From: Elusimicrobia bacterium RIFCSPLOWO2_01_FULL_54_10
GTDB lineage: Bacteria; Elusimicrobiota; Elusimicrobia; 2-02-FULL-39-32
Assembly: GCA_001799975.1 (NCBI GenBank)
Contig: MGUQ01000020.1
Coordinates: 1 to 10,009, forward strand
Direction of reading: 5' to 3'
DNA: 10,009 bases
Position 1 is the first letter of the stretch, and every line of letters begins with the position of its first letter. The notes under the pieces are model-generated. The model saw only the letters and a program-made list of their open reading frames with translations. It ran no database searches and had not been told where the DNA came from. Positions 1 through 6,878 of this stretch are shown here, piece after piece. Both the position numbers and the translations under genes were made by a program.

Positions 1-1123
1 AAGAGCTGGGAACGGAGGGATAGGTGTAGCTGGAGGCGATGGCGGTATATCCTGAGGCGCCGAGCAATAAATTAGTTCCCCCGGAGTTCCAGAGAGCTCT
101 GGCTCTGACAAAGAAAGTGGTGTTGTTCAATAGGCCTGTAGTGAAGGAATTCTGGAGACCGAGCTGATCGGGAGAGAAAGTGAAGGTGGAGACGGTGTTA
201 TTGCCTGTGAAGTTGGAGTTGGTGGAGTAGCTGACTTGAAATGGGAAAGGGTCGTTGTTCAAGCCTGTATCCACGATGACGGTGAAGGAGGCCAAATCCA
301 CGGAGATGAGACGAAGAGTGGGGAGCACGGGCTTGGTGGCGGTGGAGAGAGGGACGAAGTAACTGGAAGCGTTGTGCTCAAGGGTTCCTCCCTGAGCGCC
401 GTTCCACAAGGTGCGGACCTGAATGAAATAGGTGGCGCCGAAGAGGAGGCCGCCGTAGGTGGTGGCGGAAGGAGAGAGGGCGCGGGTGGAGGAGAAGACT
501 GTGGAATTGGCGGTCTGGGGAGAGGCGCCGAAATCTGAAGCGGTGGAAATGAGGACGTTGTAGTTGCCATAGACATTGGTCTGGCGGTTGATGATCATGG
601 TGATGGAATTGGAGGAGACGAAGGTGATGGACGAACTTGCTATGGATGGGCGGGTGTATGTGGAAACGCTCTGGTAGTAGATGTCACCGTCCGTGCTCAC
701 TTTAACGCGAAAAAAGTAGGAAGTATTGGAAAGCAGGGTTCCGGAGCTCAGGGTGGGATAGTGAGTTGTATTTTGATCGAGGATGCTGATGGCAGAACTG
801 GCCCTCAGGGAAAATCCTGAATGGGAGGAAATGGCCGCGTAGTAACGCACCCCAGGCTGATTAGTCCAGCTGAAGGACGCGCCGGTGGAGATGACCGCTG
901 TGGCAGTCAGATTTCCTACGGGATCAGCATGCAATATGGGAAGCCTTGACAAAAGTGAAGCCGCAGTGAGAAGGGCTGCAAAGAGAATTTTCCCTCGCGC
1001 GCGCATACGCGTGTGCGCGGGCGTGCTCGCGCGGGGAAAAATCTGGTCAAAAGTAAGCAGAATAGAAGAGAGGAATGTCTGAAGGGAGGGCAGAAAGATT
1101 TTGGGAAGGGTATTTTTAATCAT
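1..1123 (-). CDS. Exported protein with fibronectin-III-like repeats (3' end beyond window)
   Basis: This frame is open from an ATG at 1123 to the left edge (374 codons, C-terminus missing). It was found by translating the reverse complement. A second in-frame ATG at 1006 begins a textbook signal peptide: MRARGK, a hydrophobic stretch (ILFAALLTAASLL...), then a likely cleavage after HA, before DPVGNL. The mature part shows about three repeats of ~100 residues, rich in Ser, Thr, Asn and aromatics. Each contains a related strand motif (NTSYFFRVKV, GATYFIQVRT, NTTFFVRARA), which is typical of fibronectin-III-like beta-sandwich domains in surface or secreted proteins. No catalytic motif is visible. 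The protein probably acts outside the cytoplasm, in adhesion or as an extracellular scaffold, but its exact role is unknown. A sigma-54-type promoter lies directly upstream, and the preceding operon encodes a sigma-54 activator. The start is uncertain because neither ATG has a clear Shine-Dalgarno. The frame and export are well supported; the FN3 assignment is by pattern only. Confidence 0.8.
   Translation of the reverse strand, partial: MIKNTLPKIFLPSLQTFLSSILLTFDQIFPRASTPAHTRMRARGKILFAALLTAASLLSRLPILHADPVGNLTATAVISTGASFSWTNQPGVRYYAAISSHSGFSLRASSAISILDQNTTHYPTLSSGTLLSNTSYFFRVKVSTDGDIYYQSVSTYTRPSIASSSITFVSSNSITMIINRQTNVYGNYNVLISTASDFGASPQTANSTVFSSTRALSPSATTYGGLLFGATYFIQVRTLWNGAQGGTLEHNASSYFVPLSTATKPVLPTLRLISVDLASFTVIVDTGLNNDPFPFQVSYSTNSNFTGNNTVSTFTFSPDQLGLQNSFTTGLLNNTTFFVRARALWNSGGTNLLLGASGYTAIASSYTYPSVPSS
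996..1032 (-). other. GC-rich alternating pyrimidine-purine tract and hairpin around an internal ATG
   Basis: Positions 996-1019 alternate strictly pyrimidine-purine for 24 nt, mostly CG and TG/CA steps, which is a Z-DNA-prone composition in an otherwise moderate-GC gene. On the minus strand GCGCG (1032-1028) can pair with CGCGC (1003-999), and ACGC (1024-1021) with GCGT (1010-1007). This leaves the ATG at 1006-1004 in a 3x3 internal loop. It could modulate use of the internal start, or it may be a by-product of the Arg/Ala/Pro-rich coding. The pairing is visible in the sequence; a function is inferred. Confidence 0.4.
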
Positions 1124-1136
1124 ATTTTTGGGGTCA

Positions 1137-1164
1137 ATTATATATACAGCAATAACAATGCCAA
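1137..1164 (-). promoter_or_regulatory. Possible overlapping sigma-70-type promoter
   Basis: The same TTGGCA (1164-1159) that forms the -24 element of the sigma-54 site also resembles a -35 box (5 of 6 to TTGACA). It is followed after 16 nt by a perfect TATAAT (1142-1137). Transcription would start near 1130, so it would leave only ~7 nt before the ATG at 1123 but a normal leader before the ATG at 1006. It could be a basal promoter that competes with sigma-54. In an AT-rich spacer it could also be chance. Confidence 0.35.
1148..1164 (-). promoter_or_regulatory. Sigma-54 (RpoN) -24/-12 promoter of the FN3 protein gene
   Basis: Read on the minus strand the site is TTGGCATTGTTATTGCT. This matches the sigma-54 consensus YTGGCACGrNNNTTGCW at the invariant GG (1162-1161) and GC (1150-1149), with the required 12-nt periodicity, and also at the flanking TTGGCA and TTGCT. 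The deviations are at the C and G after the GGCA. The predicted transcript start is near 1137, only 14 nt before the ATG at 1123 and ~130 nt before the ATG at 1006. The operon ending just upstream encodes an NtrC-family activator with the GAFTGA sigma-54 contact loop, which makes the match much more credible. Confidence 0.7.
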
Positions 1165-1222
1165 ATATGGGGTGATTATGGAGGCAAAAAACGCCTGAAA
1201 TAACGCATTATTTTTAGTATTT

Positions 1223-1240
1223 TAATCAAAATATTGATTA
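1223..1240. promoter_or_regulatory. Perfect 7-bp dyad, candidate upstream activator site
   Basis: TAATCAAAATATTGATTA has 7-bp arms (TAATCAA/TTGATTA) around a 4-nt centre. The centre lies about 95 bp upstream of the predicted sigma-54 start, within the usual range for enhancer sites of NtrC-family activators. It is a reasonable candidate for the binding site of the response regulator encoded at 1375-2763. AT-rich sequence makes chance dyads more likely. Confidence 0.4.
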
Positions 1241-1255
1241 TTTTTATGGCGGAAT

Positions 1256-1281
1256 GATTGTGGGTATAAAAGTCTACAATC
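1256..1281. promoter_or_regulatory. GATTGT/ACAATC spaced inverted repeat
   Basis: GATTGT (1256-1261) and ACAATC (1276-1281) form a perfect 6-bp inverted repeat separated by 14 nt. It is centred about 132 bp upstream of the predicted sigma-54 start, between the two tighter dyads. It could be another activator half-site pair. It is short, so confidence is low. Confidence 0.25.
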
Positions 1282-1297
1282 GTGGATTTAAAGCCAC
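1282..1297. promoter_or_regulatory. Near-perfect 16-bp palindrome, second candidate activator site
   Basis: GTGGATTTAAAGCCAC is palindromic except for one position in each arm: GTGG/CCAC outer arms and a TTTAAA core. It is centred about 153 bp upstream of the predicted sigma-54 start. Its different sequence from the dyad at 1223-1240 means that at most one of them is likely to be the main site of a single activator. Confidence 0.35.
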
Positions 1298-1300
1298 AGG

Positions 1301-1376
1301 AATAAAAATAAGTTAAAGCAATGCATTAATTACGCTGAAGGCTAAGAAAGCCTAAAGTTAATATAATGCTTTAACT
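1301..1376 (-). terminator. Hairpin with U-rich tail ending the kinase/regulator operon
   Basis: On the minus strand AGTTAAAGCA (1376-1367, overlapping the response-regulator stop) is complementary to TGCTTTAACT (1320-1311). Partial extra pairing follows inward (ATTAA), and an inner AGGCT/AGCCT stem lies at 1353-1339. The outer arm is followed by TATTTTTATT (1310-1301), a U-rich tail. This is a plausible intrinsic terminator, though the stem is AT-rich and the enclosed loop is long. It separates the regulator operon from the sigma-54 promoter region. Confidence 0.45.
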
Positions 1377-2763
1377 ATTTATTGATGAGTTTGAACTTTT
1401 TAAGCTTGTTGTAGAGGGCTTTGCGGTCGATTTTGAGGCGCTTTGCGGCGAGGGATTTATTACCCCCGCACTTTTCGAGGGTCTGTTCGATGAGCTGTTT
1501 TTCGAGGATGCCGGCGGCGTGTCGGGAAGCCTTTTTGAGAGATATCCCCCTGCCCGCCTCAGAATCCTGGATGCTTTTTTCAACATACTTGTCCCGGGTA
1601 AGAGTGATTTGCAGGTGCACGGGCTCAATGGTGGTTTCCGCCAGCAAAACCGCCCGGTAAACCGCGTTTTTGAACTCCCGGATGTTGCCCGGCCATGAAT
1701 AATTCCTCATGGTCTTGAGCGCGTCTTCGGAAAATCCGTCCACGCTCTTTTTCATCTCATCATTGGCGTTTTTGAGGAAAAATTCGCCCAGTTCGGGAAT
1801 GTCCTCTGTCCGTTTGCGAAGCGGCGGCACATCCAGCTTGAACTGGTTTAAGCGGTGATAGAGATCTTCACGGAATTTTCCGGCCTTGATCATCTCTTCC
1901 AGGCTGACGTTGGACGCCGCAATCACCCGGATATCGATGTCGGTTTCCTTATGGCCGCCCAGGTGGTGGATTTTTCTTTCCTGAAGCGCCCGCAGGAGCT
2001 TGGCCTGAACAGACAGGGGCAAGTTTCCGATTTCATCTAAAAAAAGAGTTCCCCCTGAAGCGATCTCGAACTGGCCGAGCTTGCGGCGGTCCGCTCCGGT
2101 AAAGGCCCCTTTTTCATAGCCGAAGAGTTCGGATTCCACCAGGGTTTCCTGCAGGGTGCCGCAATCCACCGAAACGAACGGCCCGTCCTTGCGCAGGCTC
2201 TTGGCATGGATGCGGCGCGCAAAAACTTCCTTGCCGGAACCGGATTCGCCGTGGATCACCACGGTGAGCTCTGTGGGCGCGATGCGGTCCGTCATCTCCA
2301 AAACATTGCGGATGGCTGTTCCGGACCCCACCACGGACGGAAATTTGATGCTGAGCGTGCGCGCGCGGAGGATTTCGATCTGGCGGGATTTTTCATACTC
2401 ATCCACGGCCTTGCGCACGAGAACGAGCACTTCATCATTGTCAAAAGGCTTGGTGACATAATCAAATGCGCCCATTTTCATGGCTTCCACCGCCATTTTG
2501 ACCGAGGCTTCGCCCGTGAGCACAATGATGGGGATGTGAGGATCGATTTTTTTAATCCTGTCCAGAAGCTTCATGCCTTCTGCGCTGCCTTCGCCCAGGT
2601 CCAGGTCCAGAAGCACCGCGTGGGCAGGCTCTTTCTGAACATACTCCAGCGCCTCGGCTCCTTTCTGGAAATCGAAGGCGCGATAACCCTCCACTTCCAG
2701 TATCAGGCGCACGGCCTGGCAGAGGTCTTTGTTATCGTCGACGATCAGGATGGTTTTAGCCAT
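1375..2763 (-). CDS. NtrC-family response regulator, sigma-54 activator
   Basis: This is a 462-residue bacterial enhancer-binding protein with all three standard domains. The receiver domain (~1-120) has the acidic pair D9/D10, phosphoacceptor D53, T83 and K105. The AAA+ sigma-54 activation domain (~143-375) has Walker A GESGSGKE (172-179), the sigma-54 contact loop GAFTGA (219-224), Walker B TLFLDE (239-244), FREDLYHRL (297-305) and WPGNIREF (357-364). The C-terminal Fis-type helix-turn-helix (~430-457) contains GGNKSLAAKRLKIDRKALYNKL. Phosphorylation should drive oligomerisation and ATP-dependent opening of sigma-54 promoters. The ATG overlaps the end of the kinase gene by 8 nt (ATGGCTAA), so the two are translationally coupled and form a cognate pair. 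The length is normal for the family and no key residue is missing. The likely target is the sigma-54 promoter at 1148-1164. The particular signal and subfamily name are not resolved. Confidence 0.96.
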   Translation of the reverse strand: MAKTILIVDDNKDLCQAVRLILEVEGYRAFDFQKGAEALEYVQKEPAHAVLLDLDLGEGSAEGMKLLDRIKKIDPHIPIIVLTGEASVKMAVEAMKMGAFDYVTKPFDNDEVLVLVRKAVDEYEKSRQIEILRARTLSIKFPSVVGSGTAIRNVLEMTDRIAPTELTVVIHGESGSGKEVFARRIHAKSLRKDGPFVSVDCGTLQETLVESELFGYEKGAFTGADRRKLGQFEIASGGTLFLDEIGNLPLSVQAKLLRALQERKIHHLGGHKETDIDIRVIAASNVSLEEMIKAGKFREDLYHRLNQFKLDVPPLRKRTEDIPELGEFFLKNANDEMKKSVDGFSEDALKTMRNYSWPGNIREFKNAVYRAVLLAETTIEPVHLQITLTRDKYVEKSIQDSEAGRGISLKKASRHAAGILEKQLIEQTLEKCGGNKSLAAKRLKIDRKALYNKLKKFKLINK

Positions 2764-3484
2764 GGGGGAATGCCAGGATCATGCGGGTCCTTCCGGGTTC
2801 GGATTCGCAGTATATTTTGCCGCCGTTCTGGGTGACGATGGCCTTGGCGGAATAGAGCCCCATGCCGGAGCCCTTGGCTTTTGTGGTGAAGAACGGCTTG
2901 AACAAGTTGTCCCGCGCCTCCTTGGAAATTCCGGGCCCGGAATCCTGAACGGTGAGGCATACGGTCTTGTTCTGTTTGTTCAGCTGGGTTTCAAAAATGA
3001 GGGAGCCTCCGCCCGCCATGGCTTCAACGCCGTTGATGCTTAAATTCAGGATGGCAGATTCGACGGCCGATGGCTCGATAAGGATTTTGGGCAGGGGAGA
3101 AGCGAGCTTCTTGATGACTTGCACCCCGTTTTTTTTACTTTGGACGTCAATAAAATGGGTGACGCGGTCCACAATTTCGTTCAGGGAAGATTCTTCTTTC
3201 GGGCTTTCCGATTGCCGGGCCAGGCCCAGATAGCCTTTGAGAAGATTGCGGATGGATTCGACGTTGCGCTCCACCAGCTCCCAGGCCTCCTTTTCCTTGT
3301 CGGAAGGACGGAGTTTGCTTAACACAAATTGGGCGGTGCTTTGAATGACTCCAAGGGAATTGCGGACATCGTGAACTACGGCGGCGGCGGCGCCGGCCAG
3401 GGGTTTGATCCGTTCCAGGCGGGCCAGCTCGTCCTGGGCGGTTTGAAGATTCTTTTGGAGCGTTTTGACTTCAGAATTTTCCAC
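2756..3484 (-). CDS. NtrB-type cytosolic histidine kinase without sensor domain
   Basis: This 242-residue two-component kinase starts with a short charged helix (~5-27, coiled-coil-like), followed at once by the dimerisation/phosphotransfer helix. The H-box is HDVRNSLG with the phosphoryl His at 38. The HATPase domain carries the N-box NLSINGVEAM (147-156), the G1 box QDSGPGI (180-186), the F-box FKPFFTT (195-201) and the G2 box GSGMGL (205-210). There is no membrane segment and no visible PAS, GAF or HAMP domain, so the signal must come through the short N-terminus or a partner protein. The start is GTG at 3484. An in-frame TAG nine bases upstream of it excludes a longer form, and no good Shine-Dalgarno is visible. 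The gene begins 23 nt after tRNA-Leu and overlaps the response regulator by 8 nt. The partner should be the NtrC-family regulator downstream. Confidence 0.94.
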   Translation of the reverse strand: MENSEVKTLQKNLQTAQDELARLERIKPLAGAAAAVVHDVRNSLGVIQSTAQFVLSKLRPSDKEKEAWELVERNVESIRNLLKGYLGLARQSESPKEESSLNEIVDRVTHFIDVQSKKNGVQVIKKLASPLPKILIEPSAVESAILNLSINGVEAMAGGGSLIFETQLNKQNKTVCLTVQDSGPGISKEARDNLFKPFFTTKAKGSGMGLYSAKAIVTQNGGKIYCESEPGRTRMILAFPHG

Positions 3485-3507
3485 TAAATCAGTCTAACTT
3501 AAAAATC

Positions 3508-3589
3508 TGCCGGGAGGGGGAGTTGAACCCCCACACCTTTCGGCATACGCACCTCAAGCGTACGTGTCTGCCAATTCCACCATCCCGGC
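3508..3589 (-). tRNA. tRNA-Leu (anticodon GAG)
   Basis: The 82-nt gene folds as a class II tRNA. The acceptor GCCGGGA (3589-3583) pairs perfectly with TCCCGGC (3515-3509), followed by discriminator A at 3508. The D-arm has the leucine-like GTGGAATTGGCAGAC. The anticodon stem TACGC/GCGTA holds the loop TTGAGGT with anticodon GAG at 3555-3553. A 13-nt variable arm (TGCCGAAAGGTGT) and a T-arm GGGGG-TTCAACT-CCCCC complete it. It reads CUC/CUU leucine codons. The 3' CCA is not encoded. It lies between the secG operon and the histidine kinase on the same strand, so part of its transcription may be shared with them. Confidence 0.97.
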
Positions 3590-3596
3590 TCTCGGT

Positions 3597-3699
3597 AAAC
3601 TCAAGCTTTTTGCCTGCGACCGCGTCACTCATCGCTCACGTGCTTTGTACAAGCACGCATCGCTCTTCGTTCCTTGTCTCGGCTAAAAATCTTGAGTTT
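3597..3699 (-). repeat. ~103-bp imperfect inverted-repeat element between secG and tRNA-Leu
   Basis: The left arm AAACTCAAGCTTTTTGCC (3597-3614) is complementary to the right arm GGCTAAAAATCTTGAGTTT (3681-3699) except for one mismatch and one bulged base. Between them lie a perfect 7-bp hairpin CGTGCTT-TGTAC-AAGCACG (3639-3657) and a direct repeat CATCGCTC (3630-3637 and 3658-3665). The element fills nearly the whole secG-tRNA gap, has no ORF of note and no U-run typical of an intrinsic terminator. It resembles a REP/MITE-like dispersed structured repeat. Dispersal elsewhere in the genome cannot be seen from here. Confidence 0.5.
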
Positions 3700-3710
3700 T
3701 GTTGAGAATT

Positions 3711-3978
3711 TCACTGTTGTTGAACGGGGACTCGCTCAAGAACGCTGCGACCGCTTCTGCGGGTGTGCAGGATTGTAAGGAACAGAGTCGTGCATACAAA
3801 ACCCACCGCGAGGCCCACCGTCAATTTTTTCATGAACGCTGAGCCCGACGGAGCGCTGAAAAGCGCGTCCTGGCCCCCGCCGCCGAACATGCCGGAGAGC
3901 CCGGCTCCCTTGCCCGCCTGCACCAAAATCACGATCATGAGCACCGCGCAAATGAGCACATGAAGTCCCAGAATCAGT

Positions 3979-3986
<8 letters not shown>
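3711..3986 (-). CDS. secG: SecG, preprotein translocase subunit
   Basis: This 91-residue inner-membrane protein is the small accessory subunit of the SecYEG channel, which improves Sec-dependent export. Two hydrophobic segments are visible: residues ~3-22 (LILGLHVLICAVLMIVILVQ) and ~53-72. Between them is the family loop QAGKGAGLSGMFGGGGQDALF. The C-terminal tail is polar and ends in QQQ. The ATG at 3986 is chosen over longer in-frame options because AAGGAG (3998-3993) sits 6 nt upstream and the protein begins MYELILGLH as expected for SecG. The gene overlaps the pgk stop by 8 nt (ATGTATGA), so it is co-translated with the glycolytic genes. In many genomes tpiA precedes secG; here pgk does. 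Confidence 0.95.
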
Positions 3987-5156
<1,170 letters not shown>

Positions 5157-5160
<4 letters not shown>

Positions 5161-6176
5161 GCGGTGACCAGGCTCTTTTTGGAGATGTAGGCGGCCAGGT
5201 CCACAACGCGGTTGGAATAACCCCATTCGTTGTCGTACCAGCCGAACACTTTCACAAGGGTCCCTTCCATGACGTCAGTGGAGAGGGAATCGAAGCTGCA
5301 GGAATGGGCGTCACCGTTAAAGTCCTTTGAGACCAGCGGCTGATCCACAAACGCCAGATACTTGGAAAGTCCGCCGGCGGCCGCTGCCTTCTTGAAAGCG
5401 GCGTTCACTTCATCTTTAGTCGTGGATTTTTCAACTTCAGCGGCGAAGTCCACGATGGACACGTTTGGCGTGGGCACGCGGATGGCGCAGCCGTTTAATT
5501 TGCCTTTCAGTTCCGGGATGACCAGGCCGATGGCCTTGGCGGCGCCGGTGGTTGTGGGAATCATGGAAACGGCGGCGGCCCGGGCGCGGCGAAGGTCTGA
5601 GTGAGGGAAGTCCAGGATGACCTGATCGTTGGTGTAAGAATGGATCGTGGTCATCAGGCCCCTCTTGATTTTGAAGGCTTCATGTAAGACCTTCACAATG
5701 GGAGCCAGGCAGTTGGTGGTGCAGGAGGCGTTGGAGATGATGTTGTGCTTGGCCGGATCGAACTTGTCTTCGTTGATGCCCATGCAGATGGTGATGTCTT
5801 CGCCCTTGGCCGGCGCGCTGATGATGACTTTCTTGGCTCCGGCGGTGATATGCGCCTTCGCCTTGTCCGCGTCGGTGAAGCGGCCTGTGGATTCGATGAC
5901 AATCTCCACCCCGAGTTCTTTCCAGGGCAGCTTTGAGGGATCTCTTTCCGCGATCACTTTGATGACTTTTCCGTCAATGACGATGCTGGAGTCCTTGGCT
6001 TCCACAGTGCCGGGATAAATGCCGAATGTGGAGTCATATTTAAAGAGATAAGCGAGAGTTTTGGCGTCGGTCAGGTCGTTGACCGCGACGAAATCCAGTT
6101 CCTTGTTCTTGAGGCCGGCCTTGAGCACCAAACGGCCGATCCTTCCAAATCCATTGATTCCAACTTTGACGGACAT
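5157..6176 (-). CDS. gap: Glyceraldehyde-3-phosphate dehydrogenase (NAD-dependent, type I)
   Basis: This 339-residue enzyme has the normal length and oxidises glyceraldehyde-3-phosphate to 1,3-bisphosphoglycerate with NAD+ and phosphate in the cytosol. The Rossmann motif INGFGRIGR is at residues 7-15. An Asp at 34 (VNDLTD) is typical of NAD preference. The catalytic signature [12 protein letters not shown] places the nucleophile at Cys152, and His179 (TIHSYTNDQ) is the general base. The C-terminal [15 protein letters not shown] is also canonical. The ATG has a strong Shine-Dalgarno. The gene heads a gap-pgk-secG operon, with a promoter-like TATAAT ~44 nt upstream and a TTGA overlap with pgk. 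Confidence 0.98.
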
Positions 6177-6185
6177 GATTAGCTT

Positions 6186-6191
6186 CCTCCT
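6186..6191 (-). promoter_or_regulatory. Strong ribosome binding site of gap
   Basis: A perfect AGGAGG lies 9 nt before the gap ATG. It is the strongest Shine-Dalgarno in the window and shows that this organism uses canonical SD-led initiation for at least some genes. Confidence 0.85.
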
Positions 6192-6219
6192 GTAATTTCT
6201 ATGGTACGGTGAGCCGTTT

Positions 6220-6225
6220 ATTATA
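6220..6225 (-). promoter_or_regulatory. TATAAT -10 box of the gap-pgk-secG operon
   Basis: A perfect TATAAT (6225-6220) lies in the 66-bp spacer between comF and gap, preceded by TTTTTG. The expected start is near 6213, giving a leader of ~37 nt that contains the AGGAGG site. The -35 region (about GTCTGA) is poor. The -10 box and its place favour a housekeeping promoter; the weak -35 keeps confidence moderate. Confidence 0.55.
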
Positions 6226-6242
6226 CAAAAATTCCCGGCTTT

Positions 6243-6878
6243 TCAGACTTTTCTGGCCAAAGTGAGAGCGAAAACCTGCCTTGCGCCGGCCTGAAGAAGC
6301 GCCTGGGCGCATTCTCCCAAAGTTGAGCCCGTGGTGCAAACATCATCCACCAACAGCACCCGCTTGCCAGCAATTTGGCCCGGGGTGCGCACTTGAAAAA
6401 CTCCCGCCACATTTTTGGCCCGTTCCTGGCTGTCCAGCTGCGTTTGGCTCACGGTGTTGCGTGCCCTCTTGAGCGCGTCAAGAAACGGCACGCGCGCCAG
6501 GCGGGCCATTTCCCGTGCCAGGGCTTCGGACTGGTTGTATCCCCGCTCCCTCAGCCGCGCCGGATGAAGGGGAACGGAGACAACAATCTCTGTCAACTGA
6601 ATTTCAGGGTGCCGCCTCCATCCTTCCATGAGAACCGGGGCGAGGTCCCGGGCCAGATAATCCTTTCCGGAATATTTGAGCTGATGGATGAGTTCTTTAA
6701 GCGCTCCGTCAAACGGCGCGCAGCTGCGGACAAAGCCGGAAGAAGGCGGCAAAGTCATTTTTGAAATTGAATCGGCGCAAGGTCCGCAAATTCTGGAGTT
6801 GGAATTATAAGCGATGTCGTTGCCGCAAGCGGCGCAGCGGAGAGGATAGAATAAATTAAGAAGAGCGAGTTTTAAAAT
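6243..6878 (-). CDS. comF: ComF-family phosphoribosyltransferase with N-terminal zinc ribbon; non-canonical start
   Basis: The frame encodes a ComF/GntX-type protein. An N-terminal zinc ribbon has Cys pairs C-A-A-C and C-G-P-C (15/18 and 31/34, counting from the ATT at 6878). A PRTase domain follows, with SVPLHPARLRERGYNQSE and the PRPP-binding loop VLLVDDVCTTGST (~174-186). Family members are linked to DNA uptake and to late steps of competence in Firmicutes and Proteobacteria; the actual substrate is not settled. The only ATG near the front (6758) would delete the zinc ribbon, which is clearly coding. No ATG, GTG or TTG exists in frame between an upstream TGA and the first Cys. An ATT at 6878 gives a family-like start (ILKLALLNLFYPLRCAACG), 211 residues, overlapping the SprA-like stop by 7 nt. 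A sequencing error or rare ATT initiation are both possible. The exact start is therefore uncertain. Confidence 0.88.
   Translation of the reverse strand: MLKLALLNLFYPLRCAACGNDIAYNSNSRICGPCADSISKMTLPPSSGFVRSCAPFDGALKELIHQLKYSGKDYLARDLAPVLMEGWRRHPEIQLTEIVVSVPLHPARLRERGYNQSEALAREMARLARVPFLDALKRARNTVSQTQLDSQERAKNVAGVFQVRTPGQIAGKRVLLVDDVCTTGSTLGECAQALLQAGARQVFALTLARKV

Noticed and set aside
236..1082. Plus-strand and minus-strand open frames of 60-105 codons in the first kilobase
   Set aside because: They overlap the continuous minus-strand FN3 frame, have low-complexity Gly/Glu or Pro/Ser composition that is an out-of-frame reading of the repeat codons, and show no start context or family motif.
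1182..1196. AGGC/GCCT mini-hairpin upstream of the sigma-54 promoter
   Set aside because: Only 4 bp of stem around an A/T run; too small to support a separate terminator or operator call.
2206..2835. 209-codon plus-strand open frame opposite the response regulator
   Set aside because: It is antisense to a fully convincing NtrC-family gene; its His/Phe-rich protein resembles nothing known and it has no regulatory context.
3523..3705. Small plus-strand open frame over the tRNA and repeat element
   Set aside because: It runs antisense through tRNA-Leu and the inverted-repeat element; the frame is accidental.
5161..5226. N-terminal extension of phosphoglycerate kinase into gap
   Set aside because: The extra 22 residues do not look like any PGK N-terminus. 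The TTG at 5160 gives the family start and the usual stop-start overlap.
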